Source of the DNA: Pelargonium nanum | Lineage: Eukaryota > Streptophyta > Magnoliopsida > Geraniales > Geraniaceae | DNA length: 39,528 nucleotides | Assembly (NCBI GenBank): GCA_036897485.1 | Contig: JAYMTF010000334.1 | Location: 1 to 39,528 of the forward strand | Direction of reading: 5' to 3' | Program-made: the position numbers and the translations under genes | Notes under the pieces: generated by a model | The model's input: only the letters and a program-made list of their open reading frames with translations | Databases searched by the model: none | What the model was told of the DNA's origin: nothing | In this document: positions 1-10,375 of the stretch, piece by piece | Position numbering within the stretch: the stretch's first letter is position 1 | Layout: every line of letters starts with the position of its first letter

Positions 1-160
1 AACTCTGCAGAGGTCCTTGACCTATCCACTTTATTCCGCCACGGTCCCTGAACATTGTTTTGTTCTGGCGTGGTCTATTTTCTTTCATTTTGTTCCGCAA
101 ACGTCCCTACCGTTAACTCAAGTAATAGAATCCGTTAATTAGTGTAAAATGATCATTTTG
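1..160. repeat. Degenerate transposon-like dispersed repeat, cut by the window edge
   Basis: The segment has phrases such as 'ggtccttgacctatccac', 'cacggtccctgaacattg' and 'gcaaacgtccctaccgttaa', a style common in short non-autonomous plant elements. A segment of similar style lies at 31822-31935. No open frame, terminal inverted repeat or target duplication is visible because the left edge is missing. The class is not determined. Confidence 0.4.
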
Positions 161-2560
161 TCCTCCAATTTTTTTAAAAAAATTTATAAGCAAATGCCAC
201 TGGATTTCAGATCTCACTCTCTCCTCACTCTGTTCATTCATGTTTGGTTGTTTCTCTCTCCTCACTCTTCCTGGCGATGAAACCCTAGACAGGCGAGATC
301 AAGTGGATGCGGTGGGTTTGGAGCAGAGGATGAGGCATGGACTGGAGTGAGAGAGCTATAGTTGGAGCTGAGTCAAGGTGTAGTAGTAGTGAAAATGATG
401 ACGAAGAAGAGAACGTGGTTGTCGCCATTTTTTTACCCTTCAAGGTTGGACTCGAAACCAATGCCTAGAAAGTTTTCAAGTTACCGTTAACTCTACGGGA
501 GTTCAAGTCAATTTGGAACCGAACCTGTCGACACCTGAAACCCGACGTTCATTTCTGCGGGTTGGGTCGCACGCTAGAAATCCGACCAAGTCGATCTCTT
601 TGAGATAGAACTGACAATTTGAATTGGATTCGCGGACACCTAAATTTTAATCAACTAATTTTTGGGTCGGATAAGACTGGATTGGACAAATCTGTCCATT
701 TTGCACTAAAATTCAACCTAATATGACCCGAACGAATTTGAACCTCTTTAGTATCAGATTCATACTAGTTTTCATTATTTCAAACCCGAAAGTACTGAAC
801 CGATATTTAAAGTGTCACTTCTACTTTGAGGGTTGAAATTTAAGTTAGAATTCAACCTGAACTAACACGACCCAAAATATAAACCGTCAAATCTTCTTTA
901 TACATAAGAAAGTAAAACGTATTTACTAAGTTACTAATATATATGAAAAGTTATTACTTTATTGAAAATTTAAGTAAAATGTGTAACTCATGCACATGTA
1001 AAAATTAATTGAGTTTGATAGTTGTGTATTTTTTTGAATTTACTTTAAAATATGTGAAAATGTATAATATAAAAGCCAAATTTCAATGTTTATTATGTTA
1101 GACAAGAATTAAATATAAATTATGAATATTTATAGAGTTACAAGAACAATTTGACATGAAAAAGATACCCATGATCATTTTATAACACTAAATTGAACAA
1201 AATAATAGCTTTTGATCTATATGTAACTATGAGCACTAGATTTAATTTCACCATGTGATGTACAATGGAATTATAAAAAATAAAAATAAAAAGGTGACAA
1301 TTTTTAGTAATTTATTTTATCAATTTATTGAGTGGAGATCTATGATGTGAGTGAAGGTGATGGTGTTTCTATTATGCAAGTATTGATATAAAAAATTGAA
1401 AATAAAGTTAGAGGAATATTCTAGTGTTGTTGGTGAATTGGATCATTAATATAATGGTCCACTTGCTAATTATATTATCCTAAACTGCCTGTATACACTC
1501 TATAGAGTCAACTTAATACAGCTTTTTCTCATAAAATAATGTTTCATTTAGATTTAGATTAGATTACAAATTAGGTAGAAAGATGTAGATTCAATCTATG
1601 CTCTCAAAGCAGGTTAGTTTTCTTTTGTTTTTACCATGATTTATAGCTTTATACTTTGGTTTTTGAATTAATATAATGTTCAAATTGTCTCTTAAGTTTT
1701 TGAAAACCGACTACAATAATTTTCAGTTAAATTTTGTTGTATAATATTTTTTTTTTTGAAGAATAGTAATTTCAAATTTTACTGATTTAATATCACATCA
1801 ACGAAATTTATAGAAACTTTAATAAAAGTTAACATTGGAGTGCGTTTTAATCAATTAAAAATAGTTGAGGGACATTTTAATATAAAAGTATTAAAATTTC
1901 AATTAGTTAGAATTTTTGTCGGGTTACGACTGAAAAGGCCTAATCCAAAAATTGATCTTGGTTTGTTCGAGACATTGCTCCCACTTTTGGTGTGGTTTTC
2001 TGATCATGGTTCATTCTATTTCACGTTTATTTCACCAAATGATGTTGTAAGAATTATCCCGATTGATCAGATGTGGTCTTCGCCTAATTCTACAAAAAAA
2101 AAAAAAAAAAACTTTTCTCGGTTGAAACCCTTCGACGCCTATGTCAGACCTCGGTAGTAGATTGATAATTTAAGCACTTAGTGTGGTAGTGTGAACGTAT
2201 CTTATCATTGTCTGCGTCCTCCTTTTTATAATAGAATGTAGTGTTTGTGTATACATATGTCATTCCAATTTTTTTACCGTGTACTTCGCTTCCGCGTTTT
2301 CTTAACGGGATTTTTGTGGTAATCGCCATATGTCTTGGTTCCTTTTTAATTGAAAATTGTGATGAGAAGTTGGTGTTCCTTAAGGATGGAGGTGTGCCCT
2401 CCTAATATCTCAAAATATAGTGGACAATTGGAGTTTCAAGTAACAAATTTTAGGGTTATAAGATTGAAAAAGCTCATATTTGATCTCGGTTTGAAAGAGG
2501 TGCGAGTTCATTCAGATTGCAAGTTTTGAGCTCTAGTCAGGTTGGGGTTTGAATGTATAA
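161..2560. other. AT-rich region without a supportable gene
   Basis: From about 230 to 460 the sequence is less AT-rich and resembles a captured leader: CT-rich tracts, then an ATG whose frame closes after three codons. The rest is AT-rich with a poly-A run near 2093-2111. Phrases such as 'gggtcggataagactgg' and 'aatatgacccgaacg' (about 540-900) look like old dispersed repeat. Open frames here are short, lack coding character and start at non-ATG codons. Confidence 0.5.
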
Positions 2561-2583
2561 CGTATGGGTTCGTGCATGTTTTT

Positions 2584-2742
2584 TTTATCAGTAACGGGAC
2601 ATCATACTCGATGTAACAATGTTTCTCACTCTCCAAAGGGAGCGTCTTTCTAAACCTCACCTCACAAATCTCACCCCATACCGTCGACAAGGAGGCTCGA
2701 ACTTGAGACCCCAGAAAAAATCCAAAGTGTTTTAACATGCAT
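2584..2742 (-). mobile_element. tRNA-related SINE with target-site duplication
   Basis: Read on the minus strand, the body contains a Pol III B-box-like motif (CAAGTTCGAGCCTCC) and ends in an A-run. It is flanked by a 16-bp direct repeat GTTCGTGCATGTTTTT, at 2568-2583 and 2743-2758 on the plus strand. A-tail, B box and long target duplication together are the hallmark of a SINE retroposed by a LINE enzyme. No A box is evident, so the copy is probably 5'-truncated. Confidence 0.75.
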
Positions 2743-3179
2743 GTTCGTGCATGTTTTTCCCACCCTACATATTGTTCATGACAAATCCAACCTAAAAGTT
2801 GACTAAATACGTTCTTGTGCAATTGGACTCGTAAAATTCAGATAACATATTGAATGTTCGCAAATTCATATCCAAATTACCATAGCTAGTATTGTATTTT
2901 GTTTGTTCCTTCCTCTTTTGGTGTCAAGTAATGTTAATTTGTTGTATATGGTTTGGTGGGTAAGGATTAACTGACATACAGTGGTTGCTACTAAAATGTC
3001 CATAAACTTACAAAACAACCACATGCTGTCTGAGTCAGCTGTCTGCTATTTGCTGTTTGCCCACAAACCATTTTTATTGGTCAGATTGTATGTTTCTGTA
3101 GGTCATTTGTAAAAGATTCTTGGGTCACCAACCTTCTTAATACTATCACTATGATTTTAACAGTTTTGAGCTTATTTTA

Positions 3180-3336
3180 ATAGTATTTTTGTGAACTAAC
3201 TTAATAACATGTGTATTTAATCGTGTCATGTCCATGTCGAATAACTTAATATGTTTCTTTATTCGGGTCGAACATGTTTTATCTGTCTAACATATAATTA
3301 AACCGATCGTGTAACGTAAAGTTTGCATTTTGAACC
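3180..3336. repeat. Dispersed degenerate repeat of the 'cgtgtcatgtccatgtcg' type
   Basis: The segment contains 'atcgtgtcatgtccatgtcg' and 'attcgggtcgaacatg'. Related wording recurs near 11740-12060, 15715-15860, 16005-16220 and 37080-37180, so this looks like a scattered repeat family. I see no terminal structure that would place it in a transposon class. Confidence 0.4.
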
Positions 3337-3800
3337 TTTCAACACGATTCACGAACGCAAATTGTCACCCCCAACTAATTAGTAGCAGTGCTTTTGTCGT
3401 CACCTAAAACTTCGTCAGATCAAGACTAACTCTTTGAGATACTACCAAACATTCACTATGCGACACTAAACAATTCGGGTTTAAATGAACTCATTTAGCA
3501 TAATAAGCTTTCAACACGACCTACGTATGCAAATTATCCACCTCAACTAACACTAGTGCTTTTGTTGTCACTTAAAACTCCGTCAATTCAAGACTAATTT
3601 TTTGAGATGTTGTCAAACATATTCTATAAGACACTAATCAAGTTGTGTTTTGATCAACCCATTTAACAAAATAAACTTTCAACACGACCAAAGAACACAA
3701 ATTGTTACCCCCAAACTAATATTGATGCTTTTGTCCTCAACTAAATTTCTGTTAGTTCATAACTAATTCTTTGAGATACTGTCAAACATTCATTGAATGA
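3337..3800. repeat. Three-copy tandem repeat, unit about 170 bp
   Basis: Three imperfect direct copies begin with TTTCAACACGA at 3337, 3509 and 3677 (offsets 172 and 168). Each continues in the same order: a Cys/Asn-like 'aaattgttacccccaac' block, 'gcttttgtcgtcac', 'ttctttgagatact', and 'gtcaaacatt'. The third copy ends near 3800. The copies have diverged by substitutions and small indels, so the array is not recent. No open reading frame runs through it. Confidence 0.85.
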
Positions 3801-3989
3801 CCAACCTTTGTGATTTAAATTTAAGCATAGAATTCAATGTATGAACAAAAAGTACACAAAAATGAATAGATTGGATTTGGAAATATTTTGTATAATATGG
3901 GTATGGTCACTGTCTTGATCTTTTTATTCAATTATGGGTTGGGTTTTGAGTCTGAAGATTTGCATAGGCAGGCAGATCCAGGATAAGTA

Positions 3990-4220
3990 ATTGGGACCCA
4001 TATGTTTTTATCAACTCTCTTCTCTCTACTAACCTCCCCATGTGATCCAACTTTTTTCAAGTCTTTCCTTAGATTTTCTCTGTTTGCCTAATCTATTTCT
4101 TTGTCTCCATCCTCAACTCACACTGTTTTGAGTTTCAAGCTCAATCAAACATATTTGGAGACACATTTGCTTTAGGGTTTGGCAAGCTTTTTTCTCTTTT
4201 TGAGAGATTCTCAACTTTGT
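3990..4220 (+). other. Orphan leader-like segment ending in a 5' splice site
   Basis: A CT-rich stretch (cucucuucucucu-like at 4014-4030, then 4040-4200) resembles a plant 5' untranslated exon. It includes TTTAGGGTTTGG, a telo-box-like motif, and ends in TTTGTAAGTTAT at about 4215-4228, a strong donor match (GTAAGT). No plus-strand coding exon is recognisable before the minus-strand V-ATPase gene. It may be a dead first exon or the start of a non-coding transcript. Confidence 0.3.
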
Positions 4221-4718
4221 AAGTTATAAATAGTAATCTTTACGACTTGATTCCCATGCAACAACAAAATATGTATGATAATTCATTACGTGACATCTCC
4301 TCAATGGTTTGGCTTAGTCTCAAAGAAGCATTGGTTATTTGAACATGAGTACATAACTAGAATTAACATATAGATTGTATCTATCTAATGATTTTTCAAT
4401 TTCATTAGAGCTAGCAAGTTCTTGACATCATGCAAATCTGCTAAACCATTCTCAAGCGCAAATGCTTGTCCATTTACAGCCAAAATAAAAGAAACTATCA
4501 AGAGATAGCAGAAGAAATTTCAAGCACTTTATTTCCTCCAAGAACAAAATAATAGAGTTACTTTCTCGCCAGAATGCAGTTTGAATTGCAGCATAATGTA
4601 TATAAACCGAGAGATGGATCTTATCAAGATCCGACATGAAATCTAAGGTACAGAATGAATCATGAACAAAGAAGATACTATATATTATGCAATACTGATC
4701 TCTGCCAGAGAGGTTTGC

Positions 4719-5820
4719 TTAGTTTTTCACAGTTGTCACATGCTTCAGAAGCATCCCGGCGACATCATCTGCTATTCTTGCAGCCTCGATTTTCAGGTTT
4801 TGAATCTTAACCCCTGTTTCTTGTTCAAGTCGCTTCACATTAGCACCTGAATCTCCGCTGCTCTGTTGATGACCATGGCATAACAATTAATAACACAAAA
4901 GTTAATATAATATTATTGGTAGCTCATTCTAAGCCAAATAAATATTGGCTTGGAACTCTGACACTCTAATGAGAATAAAGAACTTGAGACAGTTTTTGAG
5001 GCTTAGGCTACAAGCCAAGCCAATCTAAATATGACACCTCACTAGATTTCACCCATACTTGTCCCAATGAATTTGTCCGCGCTTCTAATATTATTGGTGA
5101 CTCTAACTATAAGCCAAATTAATCTACGCTTAAAATCCTATACTCTAATGAGACTAAAGAATCTGAGACAAGGTTGTTTGAGTTTAGGCTAAGTCAAGCC
5201 AATCAGAACATGACACCTCGTTAAGCTTCACACATACCACCCCAGTGAATTTGTCGGCGCTTCTAATATTATTGGCAGCTCATCCGGATATTCTAATGTA
5301 ATGGCAACAAAACCTACTAATAGCTTAAGGTTTATGGCAATCAAAACTCAAGTGGCACTATAATCCACCCTTTGAATCAAGTTTCTTGCTAAGCAGTACA
5401 GTTCGTACATGAAATTTGCATGGACAACTAAGCAAGTACCTCTGCAAGTTTCTTCTGGTACTCAGATTCCATTTGAGCTCTATACGCAGCTATCTCCTTC
5501 TCTGCCTCCTCTTTCGCTTGTTTCAGTCTTGCCATTTTTGCTAAAAACCAGAAAACAAAAACATAAGAACAAGAACAAAACACAGAGTGAACTCAATGTT
5601 ACGAGGTGTAACCACCAAAATAAACACAAATTAATCATCTGTGTCTGGTAACGTACAAAGAGTAAGATAAATATGACAATACCAACGCAAATAAAAAAAG
5701 TAACCCAAAAAAGGAGCAAGGAGTTGTAATATTACCAGTTCTGGCGGCATTGACAATGTGTTGAGCTTCTTGTTCAGCAGTCAGCAACTGCTGAATTCCA
5801 CCTTGACCTCTGGATGCCAT
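4719..5820 (-). CDS. VHA-G: V-type proton ATPase subunit G
   Basis: The CDS has three exons on the minus strand: 5820-5736, 5540-5440 and 4862-4719. Both introns have GT-AG ends (5735-5541, phase 1; 5439-4863, phase 0). The spliced product is 109 aa, the usual length for plant subunit G. It starts [20 protein letters not shown], continues through an alpha-helical segment rich in Lys, Glu and Ala ([20 protein letters not shown], near residues 32-51) and ends [10 protein letters not shown]. Subunit G pairs with subunit E in the peripheral stalk that holds the V1 head of the vacuolar proton pump. A leader intron separates the start codon from a first exon near 7301. Intron 2 carries a 178-bp tandem duplication. 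No damage is visible and the gene looks intact. Confidence 0.96.
4912..5275. repeat. 178-bp tandem duplication inside VHA-G intron 2
   Basis: The octamer ATTATTGG recurs at 4912, 5090 and 5268, exactly 178 bp apart each time. Between these points two copies share, in order, 'taagccaaat', 'ctctaatgaga', 'taaagaa', 'gagaca', 'ttaggcta', 'caagccaatc', 'gacacctc' and 'aatttgtc'. The copies lie wholly within the intron and leave both splice sites intact. Confidence 0.85.
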
Positions 5821-7390
5821 TTTCCCTGCGGATACTAAACTAATGCGTAAATATAAGGTTGAGAGTTGAGACCGAATGTATCCGGTACAAGAGAAGAGAA
5901 TAAGAATTCGGGAGGTGTTCCATGCAACAACTTAATTACATAGCTCGGAGAAAAAGACAATTGATCGTAAACGTGGACACTCATTTTGGGATTGAGGGAG
6001 CAAATAAATTGGGCATTGTGGAGTCAGAGATGAAGCAGCTGACTTTTGCTCAATGGTATTCAGACCATTAAAAGCCTATGAGTCTGTGATTGAAGTTTTG
6101 TTGATATTATTGAGATAAGAAATGAACCAATTTTCCATATAACAAGCATACTACAAACCCATCTGAATTCTATTAAACATTGCAGTTCCCAACATACAAC
6201 GGAATTACTTGGAAAACCTTACGTTACAGATATTAGAGGAATGGGAGTCATCAACACATACACATACACACACACACACAAATTTTTAGTACAGCGTTCC
6301 CGAGTATCACACATAGAAGAAAAGACACTTTGGATTTGAAAGAACTAATTCATGTTGAAAAAAAAAAGACCAAAAATTAAGAGCTAATAGGTGTATAGAA
6401 CCAAATATTTGTGGACAAAAATTGCAGACTACTATCAGTATGACGGTATGCAAAATGATAGAAAAAAGGATTGTTTAAACACATGGCAAAAGGAGATCAC
6501 ACTCAGGTCCAGTGAACCCAACAATCAAACACACAACAAAAGTTACTCGTATAGCCTCCAACAATCACCAAATACTTTAACCCTTAAAGGCATACATTGA
6601 AGGGATCACAAGAACATTTTACTGAAGTTTATGAATAGCACATTCATTTCTACAAATAGAGACACCAATGGGTCAAGACAGCTCTGGCATTTCACCACCC
6701 GCTAAAACCTGGATTGCCAATCTAAACCCACCTAAGCCACCCGATAACTCCAATCATTATTGAATCTCTAAAACGATGCAACAATTCATTTTCAGTGTTT
6801 CAATTTTTAGGCACAACAAGACTTTTTTTTCCGAGATCAGAGCTCATACAGCTACATAGCCCATCCCGAAAACAACCCAGAAAATCACATTATCATGCAC
6901 ACAATCTAAAAAGCTTGAGATCAATTCAACTACATACACTCAAGACTCATTAGTTGTGAATTGGTAGCAAAATCGAATTTTGAAAATGAAAATCACAATC
7001 CTAAAGCAAATTCATCAAGAAATATCAAAAATTGGCACATCTCACAATCGAGAAACAAGTTGGGTTTTACCCAAAAACAACCACAGTGCCAATTCTCTCA
7101 TGAACCAAACGGAAAATGAAATCGATACTAATCAAATCAAACCGAGAACGAAGATCGACTGGGCAGAAAGCTGATCTGATCTCAAACCCATGAAAATGCA
7201 AAAACGGATCAAAATTTGATCTTACCAAACAAAACACCAACTGAAATTGACGATCTGAAGTACTAGAGATAGTGTGAGAGAGAGAGATATGAAAAAGTAC
7301 CTGTTTTTTAGTAGAGCTTCGCTGAAGGAGATGCAGAGAAAAGCGGAGACAGAGAAACAGAGAGAGCTGAGAGACCTTCCTTGACTGTTC
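5821..7390 (-). promoter_or_regulatory. VHA-G: VHA-G 5' untranslated exon and long leader intron
   Basis: On the minus strand an acceptor TCCGCAG lies just before GGAAAATGGC (exon resumes at 5825). A CT-rich exon at about 7390-7301 ends ACAG/GTACTT, giving a 5'UTR intron of roughly 1475 bp (7300-5826). The CT-rich leader and the long leader intron suit a highly expressed housekeeping plant gene. The transcription start is inferred. The intron also holds a CA microsatellite at 6254-6280. Confidence 0.65.
6254..6280. repeat. CA dinucleotide microsatellite
   Basis: The tract reads as alternating cacata and (ca)n units, within the VHA-G leader intron. No other feature is evident around it. Confidence 0.85.
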
Positions 7391-7499
7391 TGTAATAGAT
7401 TGATTTACACGCGATGCGGGAGGGATACGGAAGTCCGAACGAAACGAAGCGCTGTCGTTTTAACAATCAATTTTATTATAAATATTAATCAATTGTTGT

Positions 7500-8200
7500 T
7501 ATTCCTCTCAAAAGGGGATAATATTTTTCGTTTATGATGCAAACCAATTGCGGTCAATAAGAAGTAGACATGTGTACGAACATTTTCAAGTCAGTAAATC
7601 ACCAATTCAAAAGAAGATTAATTTACCCGCATTTGAGGAATTCAGGTCGAATAAGACGCCACCCACCATAAGGTCGGTGAAAGTCAAAGTCAAGGAACCC
7701 TATCTAAAAGCATCATTAGAGAAATTCGGAACATCCAAAATCGTGTCACTAAGAATAAGAAAAGTTGTCCAAAGTTCAAACTAGAAAGTTGGTAGCAAAG
7801 AAGACAAAAATCTATAATTAGTCCCCAAAAGATCGGAAAGCTCGTACTACACCAAGTGCGCTTTCGAATTTGTGGAGCTTGACATTGCGATGTGCTCACT
7901 TTTAGAGATCTTAGATGCATTTTGCACGTATGTGTTCATGAAGGAGTCAAATTTTGTGCTCCGTATTGAAAATAATGTTATACCCACGTTACATGTCCAA
8001 CAAATGAGTCGATAGTGCATCACGCCAATTGATAAACAAACATACAAGAAGGTCCAACTAGTTCATCAACACTTGATGAATGTCAGTGATGCCGATGAGA
8101 TTATGTAAAAATAATAATTTCACTTGAACATTCAATCAATCCTAATAAATAGTAAGAAGAAGAAGAAGAAACATTAGACATAGATTGATAAACACAAAAC
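7500..8200. other. Spacer between VHA-G and the small-protein cluster
   Basis: An open frame at 7548-7784 begins at TTG and shows no recognisable domain. The stretch 7800-8050 has mixed composition and may be an eroded element. A GAA/AGA microsatellite sits at about 8153-8170. No gene is supported. Confidence 0.4.
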
Positions 8201-8289
8201 CATCCAATTAGAATGAGAATTGCATACGATACACTCAACAAAGTAGGCAAAAACAAATTAAGAGTAATATCAATGTTAGAAATAGTAGA

Positions 8290-8445
8290 TCAACTGTCAT
8301 CGTCAATCGAATCCTCTTCTCCATCATCTTCCGCGATAGTCTCCAAATTGGGAGAATAAGAAATTCTAATAGGCGAAATGAGAAATGGAGGCACACTTTC
8401 AATGAAGTTCACACACGTGCTCCTCCTCCTACTCATTATTGTCAT
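8290..8445 (-). CDS. Small acidic-tailed protein, tandem copy 1 (51 aa, unknown family)
   Basis: The frame is 51 codons plus stop. It runs from ATG at 8445, just upstream of a second in-frame ATG at 8436, to TGA at 8290-8292. The first ATG is preferred because it gives Met-Thr, as in copy 2. The protein has a basic start (MSRRRS from the second Met), a hydrophobic and Pro-rich centre (VPPFLISP), the core YSPNLETIAED and an acidic tail (DGEEDSIDDDS). I see no signal peptide or membrane span. Copy 2 (9668-9832) shares the order VxPPxLISP, then SPxLETIAED, then an acidic run; copy 3 (10869-11039) is more distant. The leader and 3' flank also match copy 2, so this is a duplicated gene, not a chance frame. 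A TATA box (8680-8671) and four G-boxes lie upstream. The function is unknown. Confidence 0.72.
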   Translation of the reverse strand: MTIMSRRRSTCVNFIESVPPFLISPIRISYSPNLETIAEDDGEEDSIDDDS

Positions 8446-8670
8446 ACTTTCTTTCACTATTAGTTGTTTTCAATATCCAGGGACAAACTGTGTTCGAATA
8501 TTCAACGTCTCGTGTACTGAATCGTCTTTTAGTCGAGCATGCGTGTCCACTCCCGGTCCTCTCTTTCTGCTTCAGCTTGTACAAGGTTGTTTTGGAGTAT
8601 GAGGGATTGAGAATTGAACCAAATTTCTGTGTTGAGAATTGAGACTTGAGAGGAGTGAAGCTTTGAGGTA

Positions 8671-8851
8671 CATATTTATAGGAGATTACTCCACACGTGC
8701 AAGTCAAGAAACACGTGAATAAACTAACCACAAACAAAATGACACGTGTCAATCAGCAAGCATGCCGGTGGATCCAACCGTGTGGTGTGTGACTCACTTG
8801 ACACGTATTACTGAGTCAGCTACTGATATTTTAATGCATAAGAAGCACGTG
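8671..8851 (-). promoter_or_regulatory. Promoter of small-protein copy 1: TATA box and four G-boxes
   Basis: On the minus strand TATAAATATG lies at 8680-8671. The palindrome CACGTG occurs at 8694-8699, 8712-8717, 8743-8748 and 8846-8851: four copies within about 160 bp. CACGTG is the core bound by plant bZIP and bHLH factors, including ABA-response (ABF/AREB) and PIF/MYC types. The leader of about 200 nt contains a minimal upstream ORF (ATG CTC GAC TAA). Confidence 0.65.
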
Positions 8852-8899
8852 GCAAAGTCATGCCAAATTGCCAACCATAGAATTGCTAATGATGTAAAT

Positions 8900-9660
8900 G
8901 ATTTTTGGACTGCCACAAATGAGTCATTGATTAGCCTAATTAATAATTTAATTTGTGGGATTAGCTTGCAGTAATATTCCACTCAATGAACCATGAACAT
9001 CTTGATATATTAAGCGATATCGTGGTTTTATCTTTTAATAATTAATTAGAGAAGTGATTGTCGTTTGATAATAAATATATTAAAAAAACACTTAAAAGTA
9101 GATGTGAGTTTCTTATATTTAAGAGTTTAGGAACCATTTGATAATAAATATATAGTAATCTTTGAATGAATAGAATTATTCGCAACTGTTTTATATATAT
9201 AAATTTGATCGGTCTGATTTGTCGTTTTGGTCGAGTGAATCTGGTATGTTATACCGACTAATTTAAAAATAGTAGACTTCATGATGTTTCTAACAAGTAA
9301 TAAAATTGCCATTTTCCTAGAAGAAGTATGTAAGAAAATATTAATTTAACACTCTTGAATAATTAGGAGCATTCATGGAAATGGGTGGTTCACGTGTGGT
9401 GACAAAACACAAGACAAATGGTTTATGAAATATATAATACAGAAAATCCAAATAATTAATTATGAATAGATCTCAAAGGAAGTTACTTTGTAGCTGTAGA
9501 GAAATCATAAGGAGGACAAGGTAAAACTAAAATTTTAACTAAACAAAACATCATGTATTAATCACTAGAAGATGATTCTCACAATACAAACCATCCAATT
9601 TCAATGGAAATTTTGGATACCATTCAACATAAATGATTAGTTCAACGAATAAAAATATCT
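8900..9660. other. AT-rich spacer between small-protein copies 1 and 2
   Basis: No coding frame is supported. The segment 9588-9632, just 3' of copy 2, matches the 3' flank of copy 1 (8197-8240): both contain CCATCCAATT about 77-90 bp past the stop codon. The duplicated unit therefore includes the 3' untranslated region. Confidence 0.55.
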
Positions 9661-9667
9661 AAGAGTG

Positions 9668-9832
9668 TTATTGCAAATGATGGATAAATTGATCTTGATC
9701 GACCTCTTCCTCTTCCTCATCTTCCGCAATAGTTTCTAATTTGGGAGAATCAGAGATTTTTGCAGGCGAAATGAGAAGCGGAGGCGCAACTTCAACCAAG
9801 TTCAAATACACGCTCTTCTTTACTACCGTCAT
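9668..9832 (-). CDS. Small acidic-tailed protein, tandem copy 2 (54 aa, unknown family)
   Basis: The ATG at 9832 opens a 54-codon frame ending at 9668. The frame stays open a little further upstream but has no earlier ATG. The protein begins MTVVKKSVYLNLVEVAPP, continues LLISPAKISDSPKLETIAED, then has five consecutive Glu residues and ends DQDQFIHHLQ. The order is basic start, hydrophobic/Pro centre, conserved SPKLETIAED, acidic run. It aligns with copy 1 along most of its length, and more weakly with copy 3 through EVAPA...SNSPTLATIAEE. Its own TATA box and two closely spaced G-boxes lie upstream. The conserved core next to a Glu-rich stretch could be a short linear interaction motif, but that is inference. 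I do not recognise the family. Confidence 0.78.
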   Translation of the reverse strand: MTVVKKSVYLNLVEVAPPLLISPAKISDSPKLETIAEDEEEEEVDQDQFIHHLQ

Positions 9833-10034
9833 TTCTTCTACTGCACGCAAACAATAATAAAATAGCTCTTTTCAAATTCTTCAACGGTGAAAGTCTCGTG
9901 AACTGAACGCTATGCACGGACGGTGTTTGAAAACCTTGTTGACTCTAGCTATATCCTCACTGTTGGGGGTGGAATTGGATTTTTGCCTGAGAATTGGACA
10001 AATGTGTGTGTCTTTTGGTGAAGAGTGAGGTCTC

Positions 10035-10140
10035 TTTTTATAGGGAGGGGATGGAATATGGGAATATCCCTTTTCATGACTCTTTCCAGGAAATGGAGGA
10101 AACTCCCATACTACCCCACGTGCAAGGCATTAACCACGTG
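10035..10140 (-). promoter_or_regulatory. Promoter of small-protein copy 2: TATA box and paired G-boxes
   Basis: TATAAAAA lies at 10042-10035 on the minus strand. CACGTG occurs at 10117-10122 and 10135-10140, 18 bp apart (start to start), in the contexts CCCCACGTGC and ACCACGTGGC. The second is a textbook ABRE/G-box. The leader of about 200 nt shares the block TTCAGTTCACGAGACTTT with the copy 1 leader (TTCAGTACACGAGACGTT). Confidence 0.65.
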
Positions 10141-10375
10141 GCACTAAGGACAATGCATATAGTTAATTAATTGCTTAGTTAATATAATACGTCATAAATA
10201 TGTTTAACCATCTCTATAACGATGTTCTTTCTTTCTCTATGCCGTGTTGAGAATCGCTAGAGTTTTCACTGCACTACGACTACTCTTAGCTTTCATATCA
10301 GCGATGATTTCTTGAGTTTTCAAATAACAAATTGTAGTCACTCCCGCTAAGGCAACGAGTTGCGAAACTGTGAAC

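Noticed and set aside
2620..2660. Resemblance of 'tctccaaagggagcgtc' to miR393
   Set aside because: It differs from miR393 in the second half, lies within the SINE body and has no matching hairpin arm.
3337..3800. CRISPR-like array
   Set aside because: The units are 170-bp diverged direct copies, without short repeats separated by unique spacers, and the genome is a plant's.
7548..7784. Plus-strand open frame of 78 codons between VHA-G and the small-protein cluster
   Set aside because: It starts at TTG, has no recognisable domain, no good leader or TATA box, and no related copy in the window.
8429..8752. Minus-strand frame of 107 codons overlapping small-protein copy 1
   Set aside because: It runs through the promoter, TATA box and leader of copy 1 in another frame, and copy 2 has no equivalent.
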